The notes under the pieces are model-generated. The model saw only the letters and a program-made list of their open reading frames with translations, did no database searches and was not told the origin of the DNA. From Hemileia vastatrix (taxonomy: Eukaryota > Basidiomycota > Pucciniomycetes > Pucciniales > Zaghouaniaceae): a stretch of 64,000 nucleotides of DNA. Below, piece by piece: positions 23,895 through 36,049 of the stretch. Each line of letters starts with the position of its first letter. The stretch's first letter is position 1. The position numbers and the translations under genes were made by a program. The stretch covers positions 24,897,683 through 24,961,682 of the forward strand of contig JASXTE010000002.1 of assembly GCA_030280995.1 (NCBI GenBank), read 5' to 3'.

Positions 23895-23912
23895 ATTGGG
23901 ATCCTTTCCGAA
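23895..23912 (+). other. Element A primer-binding site (probable)
   Basis: TTGGGATCC follows the LTR end after one A. Element D has TTGGGGTCC at the same place. TGG is the complement of a tRNA CCA end, so priming is likely to start here; the tRNA was not identified. Confidence 0.5.
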
Positions 23913-24289
23913 ATATCGACGGAGCAATGTTACTTGAGGCGTAATCGAGGGGACCATCGGCGTACAAGTACCTGTAAAGGACGAGTGGAGGCGAGAAAAC
24001 GACGAACATCATACGTCACGTGATAAAAGTTTTTGCTGCGAACGGGAATCGAACCACACTCCAAAACTTAAGCTCATATACTGACTAAAGATTGTATATA
24101 TCGTGGTAATTATTGTTATTACTATTTGTGGGTTACTCTTCACTCTTCATTTGCTACGTATTTCCTTTTACTCAGCACTCTGTAAGTGGCATTAATTTGC
24201 TCATTTTGCAGGGGGAGGTGTCTGGTAATTTGGAATTTAATTTTATTATTATATTTTTTTTTATTTTTCCTGGTTGACCATAATAGAGC

Positions 24290-24930
24290 AATAAGTGTTC
24301 TTAGTCCCAGAAGTAATAAAATAATTATATTTTAATATTAATTATCATTTTTCAGTTGACAATTGTCCTGATTAATTTGAATTTTAATTGTTCCAGTTGA
24401 CAAATTGTCCTGACAATAATATTTTTTATTAAATAAAATAATTATTATAATTTTTCAGTTGACATTTGTCCTGATTAATTTAAATTTTTAATTGTTCCAG
24501 TTGACAAATTGTCCTGACAATAATATTTTTATTAATAAATAATTCACATTTAATTACTTCAGTTGACTTTGAGTCCTGGTAATCCAATAAATCTTTTTAA
24601 TTAATAAAACTCATATTTAATTACTTCAGTTGACATTAAGTCCTGGTAGTTAAGTGATCAGTAATAAAATTTTAAAAACTTCATATTTAATTACTTCAGT
24701 TGACATTAAGTCCTGGTAGTTAAGGGGTTCAGTGAAAATAAGATTTTTTTAATTAATAAAGATTCATATTTGATTATTTCAGTTGACAATAAATCCTGGT
24801 AATAAATTAGTTGATTTAAATCCTGAAAATAAAAATTAATAGAAATTCTAATTTATTTCTGCAGTTGATTGTATTATCCTAGTTTTAAATTTTTTTTTAT
24901 TAATTTTATTTAAGTTGATTTTTATCCTAA
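24290..24930 (+). repeat. Leader of element A: about 12 tandem mini-hairpin units
   Basis: Units of roughly 40-70 bp carry the core CAGTTGAC...GTCCTG. The middle is self-complementary and changes in a paired way: GACAATTGTC, GACAAATTGTC, GACATTTGTC, GACTTTGAGTC. Outer CAG and CTG can also pair. Units are spaced by AT-rich linkers. It lies between the primer-binding site and gag, where retroelement packaging signals usually sit. Confidence 0.75.
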
Positions 24931-25033
24931 AAAGATTTTTTTTATTATTTTTATTTTATTTCTGTTAAATAAAAATTAAAAATAAAGACTAATTAATTTT
25001 TGTCTCTTTTCTTCATTTCAGTAGAATCTTAAA

Positions 25034-25732
25034 ATGACTGATCAAAGTGGTTTTGCTGCACGTGAAGAAGAACTAGACTTAATTGATTATGATGAGCCTA
25101 CTTCTGTAAGTTCTCCTTTAACAAGAAGAATTTCTCAACTAATAAATCCTTGCCCCAAACAGGATGTAGAAATGGAAGAAGTAGAAATCCTAGTGGACAA
25201 TACTCAGGATCAGAAGCCCATGACAAACCCACCAGAAGAGCTTCCAAAAGGCTTCAGGATAAAAAAGATGCCGTTGTCTCAGCAGGTAAAGAATCTGTCT
25301 ACCCACATAAAGGAGTTAAGGACAGACAGCTTGAGACTAAAGGTAAGGGTAGATGCCTTGGAAGAAAAGGTGAAAAGAACAGATACTTTTCTCCAAGAGA
25401 AGAAGAAACCTCTTCCTCCCAGGGATCAACAACAATTGGCTCCCCAATCCCAAGAGATGGTGGAAGTGTCCAAGTGGCAGTGGGACTGGCTCAACACTCA
25501 GTGGGACTACTTGGCTCAAAACCAGCATCAGTTACCTCAGGTAGGTCCATCAAGGCCCACCCAGGTCAACCCCACTCCTCCCCACCCTTATCAAGGAGGC
25601 AAAAGAAGAAGGAAGCCCAATATGGTGATACCCAGCAAACCCTGGTACGTCTCTCTATTGATTCTCAAGTGCCTTTTCTTGTGGCTGACTCTGTTCCTTC
25701 AGGTAAATCTGGAAGGCAGGATGAAACCTTGA
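25034..25732 (+). pseudogene. Element A Gag, N-terminal reading frame
   Basis: The ATG at 25034 opens a frame beginning MTDQSGFAAREEE, followed by a helical, charged stretch (LSTHIKELRTDSLRLKVRVDALEEKV), a Pro/Gln-rich linker with VSKWQWDWLNTQWD, and a basic end (GGKRRRKPN). Element D encodes the same order (VSKWKWD, then RGKARRGRGN), which supports this frame. The next Gag part lies in another frame from about 25700; the switch might be an intron with GTACGT or GTAAGT at the shared PW position, or a frameshift. Neither could be proved, because the proposed intron does not preserve phase in A. Confidence 0.6.
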
Positions 25733-26700
25733 GACCTATAGAGGCTGGGAATAGTAGACAGATATCTCATGTATCTAATCCATTACTTTTAATTTCTACC
25801 TCAATGATTAATCCTGATATGGCTGTGATTGATGAAACTCTTGACCCTGAGTTCTATGAGAGTCTGGAAAGTTACTCAGTTTCCTTATTGAGAAACACTC
25901 CAGATGTAGCAAGAATTAATGATGAGCACTTGAGAGATATTATTGCCAAGCAAAATCATATAATGAACAATATGCAATTGACTCAGAGATATAATAGTTT
26001 GTTAACTGATCAGGGTTATCAAGCATTAAAAAGTGAAGCACAGAGAGTCTCTGATGAATTGTCTCATTACAAAGCAACCCATGAAAAGAAAATTGCTTTA
26101 TGGCAAAATATAAAAAATGATTTGTCTAAACTAAAAGATACTGTATCTGCCTGTTGCCAGGAGGTAGAGATAGATAAGATAAATCTGAAAAGATTCAGTG
26201 ACCATTTGTCATCTTTTCAACATAAAAATCAATTATCTTTTGCAACTATCAATGAAAGTTTATCTAGTCTTCCAAGAATGAAAACAAGACTAACAACCAT
26301 TGAAGAAAAATTGAACTCATTGTTAAATGACCAGAAATATTCTGACATTTCTGTGAAGGAACATATAGTGCAGGATGCTCAACCAGTACCTGTGGCTAGT
26401 TCATCTAAAATAAAAATTGATCCAGAAATACCTGTTGATAACACTGAGTTTCCATCAAAAACTGATGATGCACCAGGATCTGCAACAGAAGGATTAAACA
26501 ATGAGATTTCAGCACAATTAGAGAAATTACAGCTGCTTCTTACTCAGAAACAAGCTAGTACTAAGGAGACTCCTTCAAATCAAAAGAATTGGCCAAAACT
26601 TGACCAGTAACCAACATTTGATGGTGATTCTTCCTCTGATTGGCAACAATTTATTTGCAGAATTGATAATTTAAAAAATTCTTAAAAACTCCCAGATGAG
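25700..26700 (+). pseudogene. Element A Gag, middle part (coiled coil), with two stops
   Basis: This frame encodes a long heptad-like region (DELSHYKATHEKKIALWQNIKNDLSKLKD and following), then NQKNWPKLDQ, a stop (26608-26610), TFDGDSSSDWQQFI, and a second stop near 26683. Element D has tyrosines at both positions (LDQYPSFDGD and FSYKLPDEEI), so both stops are point changes in a once continuous Gag. The region corresponds to the capsid-like domain start of Gypsy Gag. Confidence 0.7.
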
Positions 26701-26706
26701 GAAATT

Positions 26707-29700
26707 GTGTCCAAGTTAATTTCTTTGTTCACTAATGTTGCCCTGATGTGGTATGAATCTGTTCTCCTGGATGGGAATGACTACTCATGGGAGGATTGGA
26801 AGAAATTGATTAAAGCACAATTTGGTGGCTCCAAGTTCAGAATGGCTCAACAAAGGCAGTATGAGGAAACTAGATATAGCTCTTCTACTGATAAACCTAT
26901 TGATTTTTTAATGAAACTTGTAAAAATCTTAAGGTCAATGGACCCAAATATGGAGTTTGATTTATGGAAGGACAGGATCCTCTATAAATTACCAATGTCT
27001 CTGAGAGACTTGATTGTGGCTAGGACTGAGTTCTCCAAAGAACCCTCTTCTTTCATTAATACTTGCAATGAGAAACTTCTAAACAATAAGTATGATGCAA
27101 GAAGATTCATTCCTAGGACCCCTTTGGAGAAACCCTCCACTTACCAACAAAAACCTCTTGAAAAGGTTGGTAAACCTTCTGCCCCTGTTGCACCAAAGAA
27201 GTATGCAACAAACACTTGCTTCAAGTGCAACAAACCTTGGCAGAAAGGCCATGTTTGTGACAGGAAGATAAATCTTGTAGAACAAACAGAGGAGCATGCT
27301 TATGACACAGTGGCACTAGATGATACATCAAGTGATTGTGCCAGCAATATTTCATATGAATCTCAACAAGAAATCTTGATGCTGGAAGAAGATATTCATT
27401 ATTTAAATACTATTGACATTGATAATAATGATTTATCTACAGTTGAGGATGCTGAGATCATAAAGAACATTGAGGATAACTCAATTGTTATTGCCCCTCT
27501 TAAGGCACCAGTCTTGATCAATGGAACCAGCATTGAAGTTGTTCTGGATTCTGGAGCTGGAGGAAGTGTAGTATCTGAAAGAGCACTTTCTTCAGTAGAT
27601 CAAGACTATAAATCTAAACTGTTGCCTATCATTTCTGAAAATTGGAGAGGGTATGGCTCTGTTTTGTCCCCCATTGGTAAATACAAAGCCACAGTGTTTT
27701 TTAAATATAACCATGGTTTTGTAAGAGCTATTTGTGATTTTGTTTTCATGAAAAATGATAACTTGAGCAATTGGTTTATTGTAGGAAATGATATTTTAAC
27801 CAAGTATGGCATAAAATTGGATCCTTCAAACCAATGTTTCACAATGGGGATGAATGGGAAGAGAAAATTTAAAATTTCCTCCCCTAAAACATTATTAAAA
27901 CCAGAATTGAACACATGTAATTCTGTGGTTCAATATAAAGGAAGATCTACAAAGGAAATGCATGCCCTTATGTCTGAAATTGACAATGCTTCTTTTGGAG
28001 AACAACTTTCTGGTGAGGATAAAGATTCCATCATTAACTTGATAAAATCTTTTCCTATGGCCTTTGCTCATGGGTCACATGAACTGGGATTAGTTAAAGA
28101 GGAAATGAAACTTTCATTGTCTTGCCCATTAACTGATATACCACCTAGTTTAAAGAAGAAGCCTTATCCTGCTTCTCCCACAAAGAGAAAAGATATTGAA
28201 GATAATATCTCTACCCTTTTAAAAATGAATATTTTTGAAAAGGTAGTTGAAACACCTAAATATTGTGTTATCTCACCTGTCCTAATTTCTTATGAGAAAG
28301 ATGAAGCCAGGTTATGTGGTGATTATAGAGCACTAAATACTTATACTGTTGATGATATCTATCCTTTACCTAGAATCAGCTCTATACATGCTACTTTACA
28401 GGGTGCTAAATATATCAGCTGTTTGGATGGTAACAAGGGATATCACCAGGTACCTGATGAGAAAAATTCTCATAACTTTCTGATGATTGCCACTCATATG
28501 GGTATTTATAAGTATATTAGGATGCCATTTGGCCCTAAAAATGCCCCTTCAGTTTTCCAAAAAGTAATGGATAACACATTCCATCAAGAGATAATTGAAG
28601 GTTGGCTGATGGTTTATATTGATGATATCATTATATTCTCAAAAACATTTGAGGACTATCTTAAACACCTGTGTAAATTATTCCAGAAAATGGATGAAAT
28701 AAATATGACACTTGCTTTGAAGAAATGTAAATTTGGTTTCCATTCTTTAAAAGTTCTTGGTCATGTTGTTTCAGGCTTACAGATATGTGTTGACCAGAAC
28801 AAAGTGGCAGCCATACAACAGGTGAAAGCTCCTACAACAGTTAGAGAGCTCCAAAGTTTTTTGGGAATGTGTGGATACTATAGACAGTATATTAAAAATT
28901 ACCAGGTCATAGCTTTACCCCTTACCCAATTAACTAGAAAGGATGTTGCTTTTGTCTGGAATAGTGAAAGACAAAGAGCCATTGACACTATGAAACACTG
29001 TTTGATGTCAGCACCAATTCTTGCTTTACCTGACTTTGATCAACCATTTGTTTTGTACACTGATGCCAGTTTCATTGGTCTTGGTGCTGCCCTCCATCAA
29101 AAACAAGTGATAAATGATAAAGTTTCAGAAGTAGTAATTTGTTATATTTCAAGAACCTTGAGAAATAGTGAATTGAAATATGGTGCTACTCAATTAGAGT
29201 GTTTAGCTGTAGTATGGGCTCTAGAAAAGCTTCATTATTACCTAGATGACCAGAAATTTGAACTTGTCACTGACTGCAGTGCAATTTAATCCCTTTTAAA
29301 CTTGAAAACACCTAATAGACATATGTTTAGATGGCAGCTGGCTGTTCAAGAGTACAGAGGGAGAATGACAATTATTCACAGAGCTGGTATTGGTCACTCA
29401 AATGTGGATATGTTATCAAGGTGACCCTTACCAAATGATGACTCTAATCCTGCTTATGATCCTGAGGATGAAATTATCCATATCCATGGGATATATGTGG
29501 TTGATATGGAGGAAGAACTATTACAGCTTATTCTGGAATCATATGATAAGGACACTGACTTGAAAAAGTTATGCACCATATTAAATGATCCAAAGAATGC
29601 TTCAATACAAGCATTAATTAAAACCCTTCCACTAAAGTACCAAAAAGCTTTGGAAAAAGGAAAATTTTCAATTGATGAAGGATAACTATATTATAGAAGA

Positions 29701-31053
29701 GAGTTGAGTAATGTTATTGTTATTCCTCCTTCTATGAAAGAAATCATCTTGAAAATTTGTCATGATGACATATTAGATGGACATTTTGATCTTGACAAAA
29801 CAATGATCAGAATTAAGAACACTGCTTGGTGGGCTAATATGTCTGAGGACACAAAATTATATGTTGAATCCTGTAATTCATGCCAAAAATCAAAAAGATT
29901 AACTGGTAAAAGAGCAGGATTAATGCAACATATTGAACCTCCTGATGCTCCATGGCAAATAATAAACATGGATTTTGTAACAGGATTACCTATTTCTGGT
30001 AAAGACAGTTATAACTCTTGTTGGGTTATTGTGGACAGATTCACAAAAATGTGTAAATTTATCCCTACCCACAAAGATGTTTCCACTAAAGAATTAGCTT
30101 TCTTATGGTGGTCTCATATGTTTAATACTGCTGGTTTTCCTAAAGCCATAATCTCTGAAAAAGACCCTAAATTTACTTCTGAATTTTGGATGTCTCTGAT
30201 GGATTTTTGTGGTTGTGATCTGAAACTTTCTACTGCCCATCACCCTCAGACTGATGGTTTAGCTGAAAGAATGATTCAGACTTTAGAGGACATGATAAGA
30301 AGATATTGTGCATTTGGCCTTGATTATAAAGATAATGACAGATTCACTCATGATTGGGTTACCTTACTTCCTGGGTTAGAATTTGCTTATAATAGCACTG
30401 TTCATTCTGTTACTCAAAGAAAGCCTTTTGAGCTCTGGCTGGGATATGTTCCTAATACTCCTGCCCAAATTCTCAATAACAAAATACCTAAATTGGATAT
30501 ACATCCTGGTGTAAAATCTTTTCTTCAAATGCAACAACTATGCAGAAATCATGCTCAAAAATGTATTGAAAAATCATTTGAATATGAGAAGAAAAGATGG
30601 GACAAATCCCATAAAGAATACACTTTTAAAAAGGGTGATGAAGTGTTGATTTCTACAGTCCACTTCAACTTACAAGGTAATAACAAATTAAAAGATCCAT
30701 TTGTTGGTCCTTTTGTTGTCAGAAGAATGATTGGAGATAATGCAGTTGAAGTTATTCTGTATTCCCCATATGACAGAAAACATCCTGTTTTTCCAATATC
30801 TCTTTTGAAACCTTACACATCCAATAGTGATTTATTTCCAAGAAGGAGGGGTAGACCAAAGAAAACCCCAAATGAAATCACTGAGACAGCAGAAATTGAA
30901 AAAATATTAAATGACAGAATAGTCACTGCTGAGAAAGGTACAGAATACTTATTGAGATTCAAGAATAAATCATCTGAATATGATTCTTGGATACCTGGGA
31001 AGGAGATATCTAATCTTCCTACTCTACTAAAAAAGTATAAGAAGAAAAAATCA
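26707..31053 (+). pseudogene. Element A Gag C-terminus and Pol (protease, RT, RNase H, integrase, chromodomain)
   Basis: A long open stretch (26707-29289) carries the capsid-like domain (WYESVLL...WEDWKKLIKAQFG), a zinc knuckle (CFKCNKPWQKGHVC), an aspartic protease box (VLDSGAGGS), a reverse transcriptase with YIDD at about 28615 and FLGMCGYYR, and an RNase H start (LYTDAS). Stops follow at 29287 (in TDCSAI*SLL, where relatives have Lys), near 29423 (SR*PLP) and near 29683. Integrase follows: HH-CC finger (CNSCQKSK), NMDFVTG, KDPKFTS and HHPQTDGLAERM with the catalytic D, D and E. The C-terminus (EIEKILNDRIV...YDSWIPGKEI) is a chromodomain, which in chromoviruses steers integration to marked chromatin. 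Confidence 0.88.
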
Positions 31054-31079
31054 TAGCATTTTTCTTTTATATTTTTTTT

Positions 31080-31092
31080 TAGAGTAAGGGAG
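31080..31092 (+). other. Element A polypurine tract
   Basis: AGAGTAAGGGAG lies directly against the 3' LTR and would prime plus-strand DNA synthesis. Confidence 0.7.
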
Positions 31093-31912
31093 TGTCAGCC
31101 AGGCTACTAGACTTACCCAGTGAAATAAGTAATTATTTACTGGATGAAGCCGCACCTTATCATCTTTAATTATTATTTAATTATCATTTAGTTACATTAA
31201 AATTAGTTATAAATTAACTAGTTACAGAATGTTAAAATTAAATTAATTAATTAAATAAATAAGTAAAATTAAAATTATTTTGTCCCTTATATTTTTCTCT
31301 AACACCGTGCTCAATTGACAGGTTGGGAAAAATAAAACTTTATATTTAAAAAAATAAAATACAAAGATAAAATAAGATTTAAATATTCAAATAATATTAA
31401 ATATATACAAAAAAATCAAATTTCTTATTTAGGATTGACTTTTACAGTAAATATTAAAAATATTGATGTATTTCTGACATACTCTGTAAATACATCTCTT
31501 TGACGCCTTCTTTTTAGAATAACTTTATTATTTGAAATACTCTTTCTGGAATGTTCTTTTCTCTCTCTTTTCTTACTGTTTTTAGAATTTGATTGCCGTG
31601 CTTTGTCTCTCCTTTGCCTATAAAAGGCCTCTCTTTTTGTTGTCTTTTATTCATTCTTTTTTACCAACTCATTTATTACTACAACTACAACAGTTAAAAC
31701 TTATTTATTATATTTTATATCCTTAGTATTTACACCATACGTAATTCTAATTCTATAACTTATATAAAATATTAAAATCTACCTCTTATTTTGAGTAAAT
31801 AAATCATACTTGATTGAGAAAATACGTACCTAATTATTGAGAGTCAAATAAAACCTTAAAATCTTCATATAACATCGTACCAAAGCTTCTAGACCAAAAG
31901 TGAACCTTGACA
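31093..31912 (+). repeat. Element A 3' LTR
   Basis: It matches the 5' LTR from end to end, ends CCTTGACA and is followed by the AAAAT duplication (31913-31917). Confidence 0.9.
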
Positions 31913-31917
31913 AAAAT

Positions 31918-34511
31918 CAACAGAAAAATCTTAGTATAATTAATTCACAAAAAATTAATATTTGTGATGCTTCTATTTCTTTCCTCAAGCAAGAGGTTAA
32001 ACTGCCAACTTTATTTACTGGTCATTTTAGGGTGTAAGATGAAAGGGAAAAAGGTGTTGGAAAATTATATGATAATTTAGACAAAAGAAAAGAGTGTAGT
32101 AGGTATAAAAATAAAAATATTGAAAATAAAAATTATGTTTCAACCTACTCTACTTCTTATTCTGGTTCTGAATATGAAGAAAATTTTTATGAAAAATTGT
32201 ATAATGGCAATACTATAATGGATCAAGTATCTCAATTAAAAGTGGACGTTAGTGCGGTGAAATATAAAAAGGTAGAAAATAAAATTAGGCCAATTAACTA
32301 ATCTTTTCCAGATGAATTAAATCTGCCTTTGAGAAGACCAATTCTATCAAGAGATCTATATGACTCTACTTTGGTCAAGAACCAGCATAAATTTTCTAAA
32401 ACTTCTAGGATCACTGAAAAGAGATTGGAGTTTGTTGATTTTGGACCTGAAGGATGACTGTCAGGTGAAGAAAAAAGTTTGTTTTGGATGTAATGGTCAA
32501 GAAGGAGAAGGTCAAGGTATTTTTAGAAGAGGAGAGAGGTGTGTTAAAGCATTCTTATGGGGAGCCCTACAAGATTCCAGTTGTTTGACATCAACCATGG
32601 CAACAGAAGCCAATTCAAATCCCTTCTTCTTTGAAAGAAGATTATATCAAAGTCATTAGATAAAGAATTTGAACTGGATTATATGAGCAATCTTCATCAA
32701 GCTATTCAAGTCCAGTATTCTGTATTAAAAAATCTATTTCCAAGCTTAGGGTAGTTCATTATTTAAGGGAACTAAATAGGGTTACAATAAAAGATGCAGG
32801 AATACCACCTCAAGTGGAGGAGTTAGTAGAGATTTTTTCAGGGAGAGTGTGTTATGGTTTAGGAAATATAATGGGGGGATATAATGAAAGAGAGTTTTAT
32901 CTGGACTCAAGGCCACTTACAACTTTTGATAAACCACTTAATAAATTACAGCTAACAAGATTACCTCAAGGAGAAACAAATTCAGTTTCTGTTTATCAAG
33001 CTCAGATGGAATGGATTCTACAAGAAAAAATTCTACAATTTGCTGGTATATTTATTGATGATGGTGGAATAAAACAACCTTCAACAGATTATGGTAAGAA
33101 GTATTGAAGGATAATCTAGGAATACAAAAATTGATCTTGGAATATGCTGTAATTCTAGAGTTGATTTTGTTTAGGATAGAAGAGGCTGGTTTAATTAATT
33201 CAGGTTCCAAATTTTCTTGCTGTGTGCCAGCTTTGGAAATCATAGGTCATGTAGCATGTAGAGACGGTAGGATTATGTCAAATAAGAAAGTAAATTAAAT
33301 TCAGTCCTGGCCAAGACCCAAGAATAAGACTGAATTCAGAGGGTTTTTAGGCATATGTGTTTATGTTAGAATGTTTAACAAGGAATTTTCTTCACTGGCT
33401 TCTCTTTGAGAAGTTTGACTAGGAAGGATGCTGATTGGGAGTGGGATGAAGAGTGTGAAGAGGCGTTTAATAGGTTAAAAAGAGTAGTTGGGGAAGATAT
33501 TATCTTAAAAAAGTTAGATTATGGGAAAGATGCAGGCCGGATTTATTTAGAAGGGGATTCAAGTCAAATTTCTTCTGAGGCAGTTCTGTCTCAAATTGAT
33601 AAATCTGGTTATATTTGACCAGTAGGGTATGAATCTGGGGTTTTTACTGAGGTGAAATAAAAATATTCTTAACTGAAATTAGAACTTTTTGGTGTGGCAA
33701 AAATCTTAAAGAAACTTCAAAATATTTTATGGGGACAACACTTTGAATTGCAAGTTGATGCAAAATCATTGATTCAAATAATCACTTCCCCTAGTTTACC
33801 AAGTGTGCCCATTACTAGATTGGTAGCTTTTATCAAAAAAATTTCTTTTTATTTAGTTCACAAGCCTGGAAAGACATTTACTATTCCTGATGGCTTATCA
33901 AGAAGACCACCTACTAAAGAGGATTCTGACTCAGAGGAATTTGATGAAGATATACCTGTGATTAAAGCCAGAAAAAAAGGTTCTGAAGACTTTCCTTACC
34001 TCCCCCATGAGGTTATACTGGAAGTATTAATATCTGTGGATAAAGATGAAGATTACCTCCACCATGAGGATATACTGGAAAATAGTAAAAATTTGGTAAA
34101 TTATGTGTTTGGGGAGTTTGATGATGGTTTAGATATATTCAGTAAAAAAGAGGTTGGAGATGTTTTGCATATGGATGAGGATGGTGAAATAGTGTTGGAT
34201 AGTAAAAATTTGGTGAATAGTGTATATTTTGGAGTTTTACAAAATTTGGTTCAACAGAGGTTGGATGTTTATAAAAATTTGGTTCAACAGAGGTTGGATG
34301 TTTATAAAAATTTGGTAAAAGGAGGTTGGATGAAGATGAAGATGGTGATGCTGAAAAGGGTAAAAAAGGGAAAGAAGAAAATGTGGTTTCTAAAAGGTTG
34401 GAAGCTTCAAAGATAGAGCTTTCAAAAATCTTTTATGAAAAAAGGCAAACTCAAGATTTAAAGTTACTGCCTTATTCATGTGCAGGTGATTTAGGAGATA
34501 GGGAAGTTCCC
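31918..34511 (+). pseudogene. Gypsy B pol remnant (RT, RNase H, start of linker to integrase)
   Basis: The B sequence resumes after element A. Text includes KVKLPTLFTG-like leader sequence, RITEKRLEFVDFGPEG with a stop, then reverse transcriptase fragments: REFYLDSRPLTTF, LQLTRLPQGETNSVSV, an FIDD box near 33050, and LTRKDADWEWDEECEEAFNRLK. RNase H follows with WGQHFELQVDAKSLIQII, the FHKPGKTFTIPDGLSRRPP-type end and an acidic linker with a tandem duplication (NLVQQRLDVYK twice, about 34230-34300). The last recognisable words, CAGDLGDREVP (about 34482-34511), also occur in element C (CAGDVGDREVP). Several stops and frame changes make it non-functional. Confidence 0.75.
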
Positions 34512-35625
34512 TTTGTAGAAAGACTCTTACAGTTTCTTTTCTGTAAGAAAAACCTTAGGAGTTAGATAAACCAAAGAAAACCCTGTCCCTTTATGTAAAA
34601 TAAAGAGTTCAAAATTATCTAAGCTAAAACCTCTACTTGATAAGAAATTACCAATAAACTATTTTTTATTAACAGTTTTGTGATGTAGAATCTGTTTTAT
34701 TTATAAAAAGGTTGAAAAACACAACAGTGAAGTTGTTTTTAGAAAAGTTATATAAATTATTAAATAATATATTTTTATGAAGCTTTTATTTTATCAGATT
34801 TAGTTTTTAAAATCAAGTCACTGGTGATGAGAACTTTATGATGGCACTTTATAATTTAATATTTATGATGATGTTTGAATATATTATAATTTTATGTAAA
34901 AGTGTTATATTTATAAGGGGATTACAAATTTATAATTTGTTATATAATATTAATGATTGTTGTGGTTGGTTGTTGTTTATATGATGATTTTTAGATCCTC
35001 AAATTAACTGATATGATTTCTAATTTTGAGTCTACAGGATTTATATGCATAGTATGTCACATGCCCTTCTTTTCCTAAATGGAGAATCCTGGAGCTCTTC
35101 CAGAGATTGTCTGGAGATATCTGGAGTGTGTACAGAGCTGATACGGACTTCAAGACTCAATTAGAACCTTTAAAATACTAATTAAAATTCTAGAAAAATT
35201 AAACATGATAGAGCTACTTCTCCTTTATAATACATTCAAATTTTTGTAGTCTGTGCAGTCCTATTCACCTAGTAAAAATTATCAAACTTAATTTAATTAT
35301 GAAAAATCAAAAATAATTAAAAATAATTGATAAAATTATTAAAAATAGTAGAGAAATAGTAAAAATTCCTGAAAAATTCCCAAAGGTTCTTGAGACTCAT
35401 GAATTTATTTCCATGCAATTTAAAAGCTATACTTGCAGTTCCTGTCTGATAATTATTTGTTAAATCTTGACTCATAAATTCAACCCTTTTAAACTACTTT
35501 CATCACACATTCTTTTAAATGTATACCATTTATCAATTAGATTGGCCTTTCCAATATCAGTAATCATCCACCAAAAATCTATTTTTAATAAACTTAAGTG
35601 CCATACTAAACTTTTGACTGCCACA
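34512..35625 (-). mobile_element. Inverted LTR plus leader of a B-family element
   Basis: The LTR runs from 35625 to 34825 on the minus strand (TGTGGCAGTCAAAAG start, TATAAAT box, TCATCA end), followed by leader to about 34512. It is the reverse complement of 18503 to about 19630, with moderate divergence. It abuts B pol with no duplication, so it replaced the 3' part of B by rearrangement or belongs to another, truncated insertion. Confidence 0.7.
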
Positions 35626-35775
35626 TCCTCCCTCCAATGAAGAATGTCCCCATTATTTAAATTTGCATAATTGATTGAACACATATTCATCTTCTCTTTA
35701 TCCTCTTTAACCATTTGCCTTGACTAGTAATTAAAAATTTCCACTTTTATTTTAAAATCAATATCATCATCAATA

Positions 35776-35991
35776 TGTCATCAAAAGATCTAATTTTCCC
35801 ATGTGAAATTTGCACCAAATAACAGGTTTCTTGTTTTATTTCTAACCCTGGCCTTCCTGGAAGAACTGCCTGTGATCTTTGAAGGCTTAAGAAAATCAAG
35901 TGTAATTGTCCAATTATAGCTTCCAGAATTAGTGTCTATACTGGACCAGCCTCTCTTCCTTATCCTACTGTTTATCAGCCGGATGTCTAGA
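35776..35991 (+). pseudogene. Broken Zn2Cys6-like zinc-cluster frame
   Basis: A frame opening at an ATG (35776) reads FPCEICTK, a stop, QVSCF, GLPGRTACDL, a TGA, RLKKIKC. If the TGA stands for Cys, cysteine spacing is C-x2-C-x6-C-x12-C-x2-C-x6-C, which fits the fungal binuclear zinc cluster. The frame ends at TAG (35989-35991). Two stops inside 40 codons show it is dead. It might be a piece of a transcription factor or of a transposon protein. The spacing is seen; the identity is inference. Confidence 0.4.
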
Positions 35992-36049
35992 AGAATGAAG
36001 AAAAGAAGAGGGAAAATGGAATGGAGGAAGGGAAATTATGAGATAGTAT

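Larger units (their letters stand above)
23067..31912 (+). mobile_element. Gypsy element A, complete chromovirus-type retrotransposon
   Basis: It is 8846 bp with LTRs at 23067-23894 and 31093-31912 and a perfect AAAAT duplication. In order it holds: 5' LTR; primer-binding site starting TGGGATCC two bases after the LTR; hairpin-repeat leader (24290-24930); coiled-coil Gag; CCHC-like zinc knuckle; protease; reverse transcriptase; RNase H; integrase; chromodomain; polypurine tract (AGAGTAAGGGAG); 3' LTR. It sits inside Gypsy B. At least five premature stops make it non-autonomous. Confidence 0.92.
18503..34511 (+). mobile_element. Gypsy element B: 5' LTR, gag and partial pol, interrupted twice
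   Basis: The element reads LTR (18503-19316), leader, gag (about 19740-20810 and 22257 onward) and pol (31918-34511) on the plus strand. It is split by a solo LTR at 20811-22251 and by complete element A at 23067-31912; both insertions carry 5-bp duplications, so the B sequence can be followed across each. The 3' end is missing: pol stops at 34511 where an inverted leader and LTR of the same family begin. Its reverse transcriptase resembles the Gypsy lineage common in rust genomes, with an FIDD box. No functional reading frame remains. Confidence 0.7.

Noticed and set aside
24035..24107. Possible tRNA gene on the minus strand (GGTTCGATTCC B-box-like word)
   Set aside because: The T-arm stem does not pair well, and no 5' acceptor strand complementary to the 3' end lies at the right distance. 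At most it is a tRNA-derived scrap in the element A leader.
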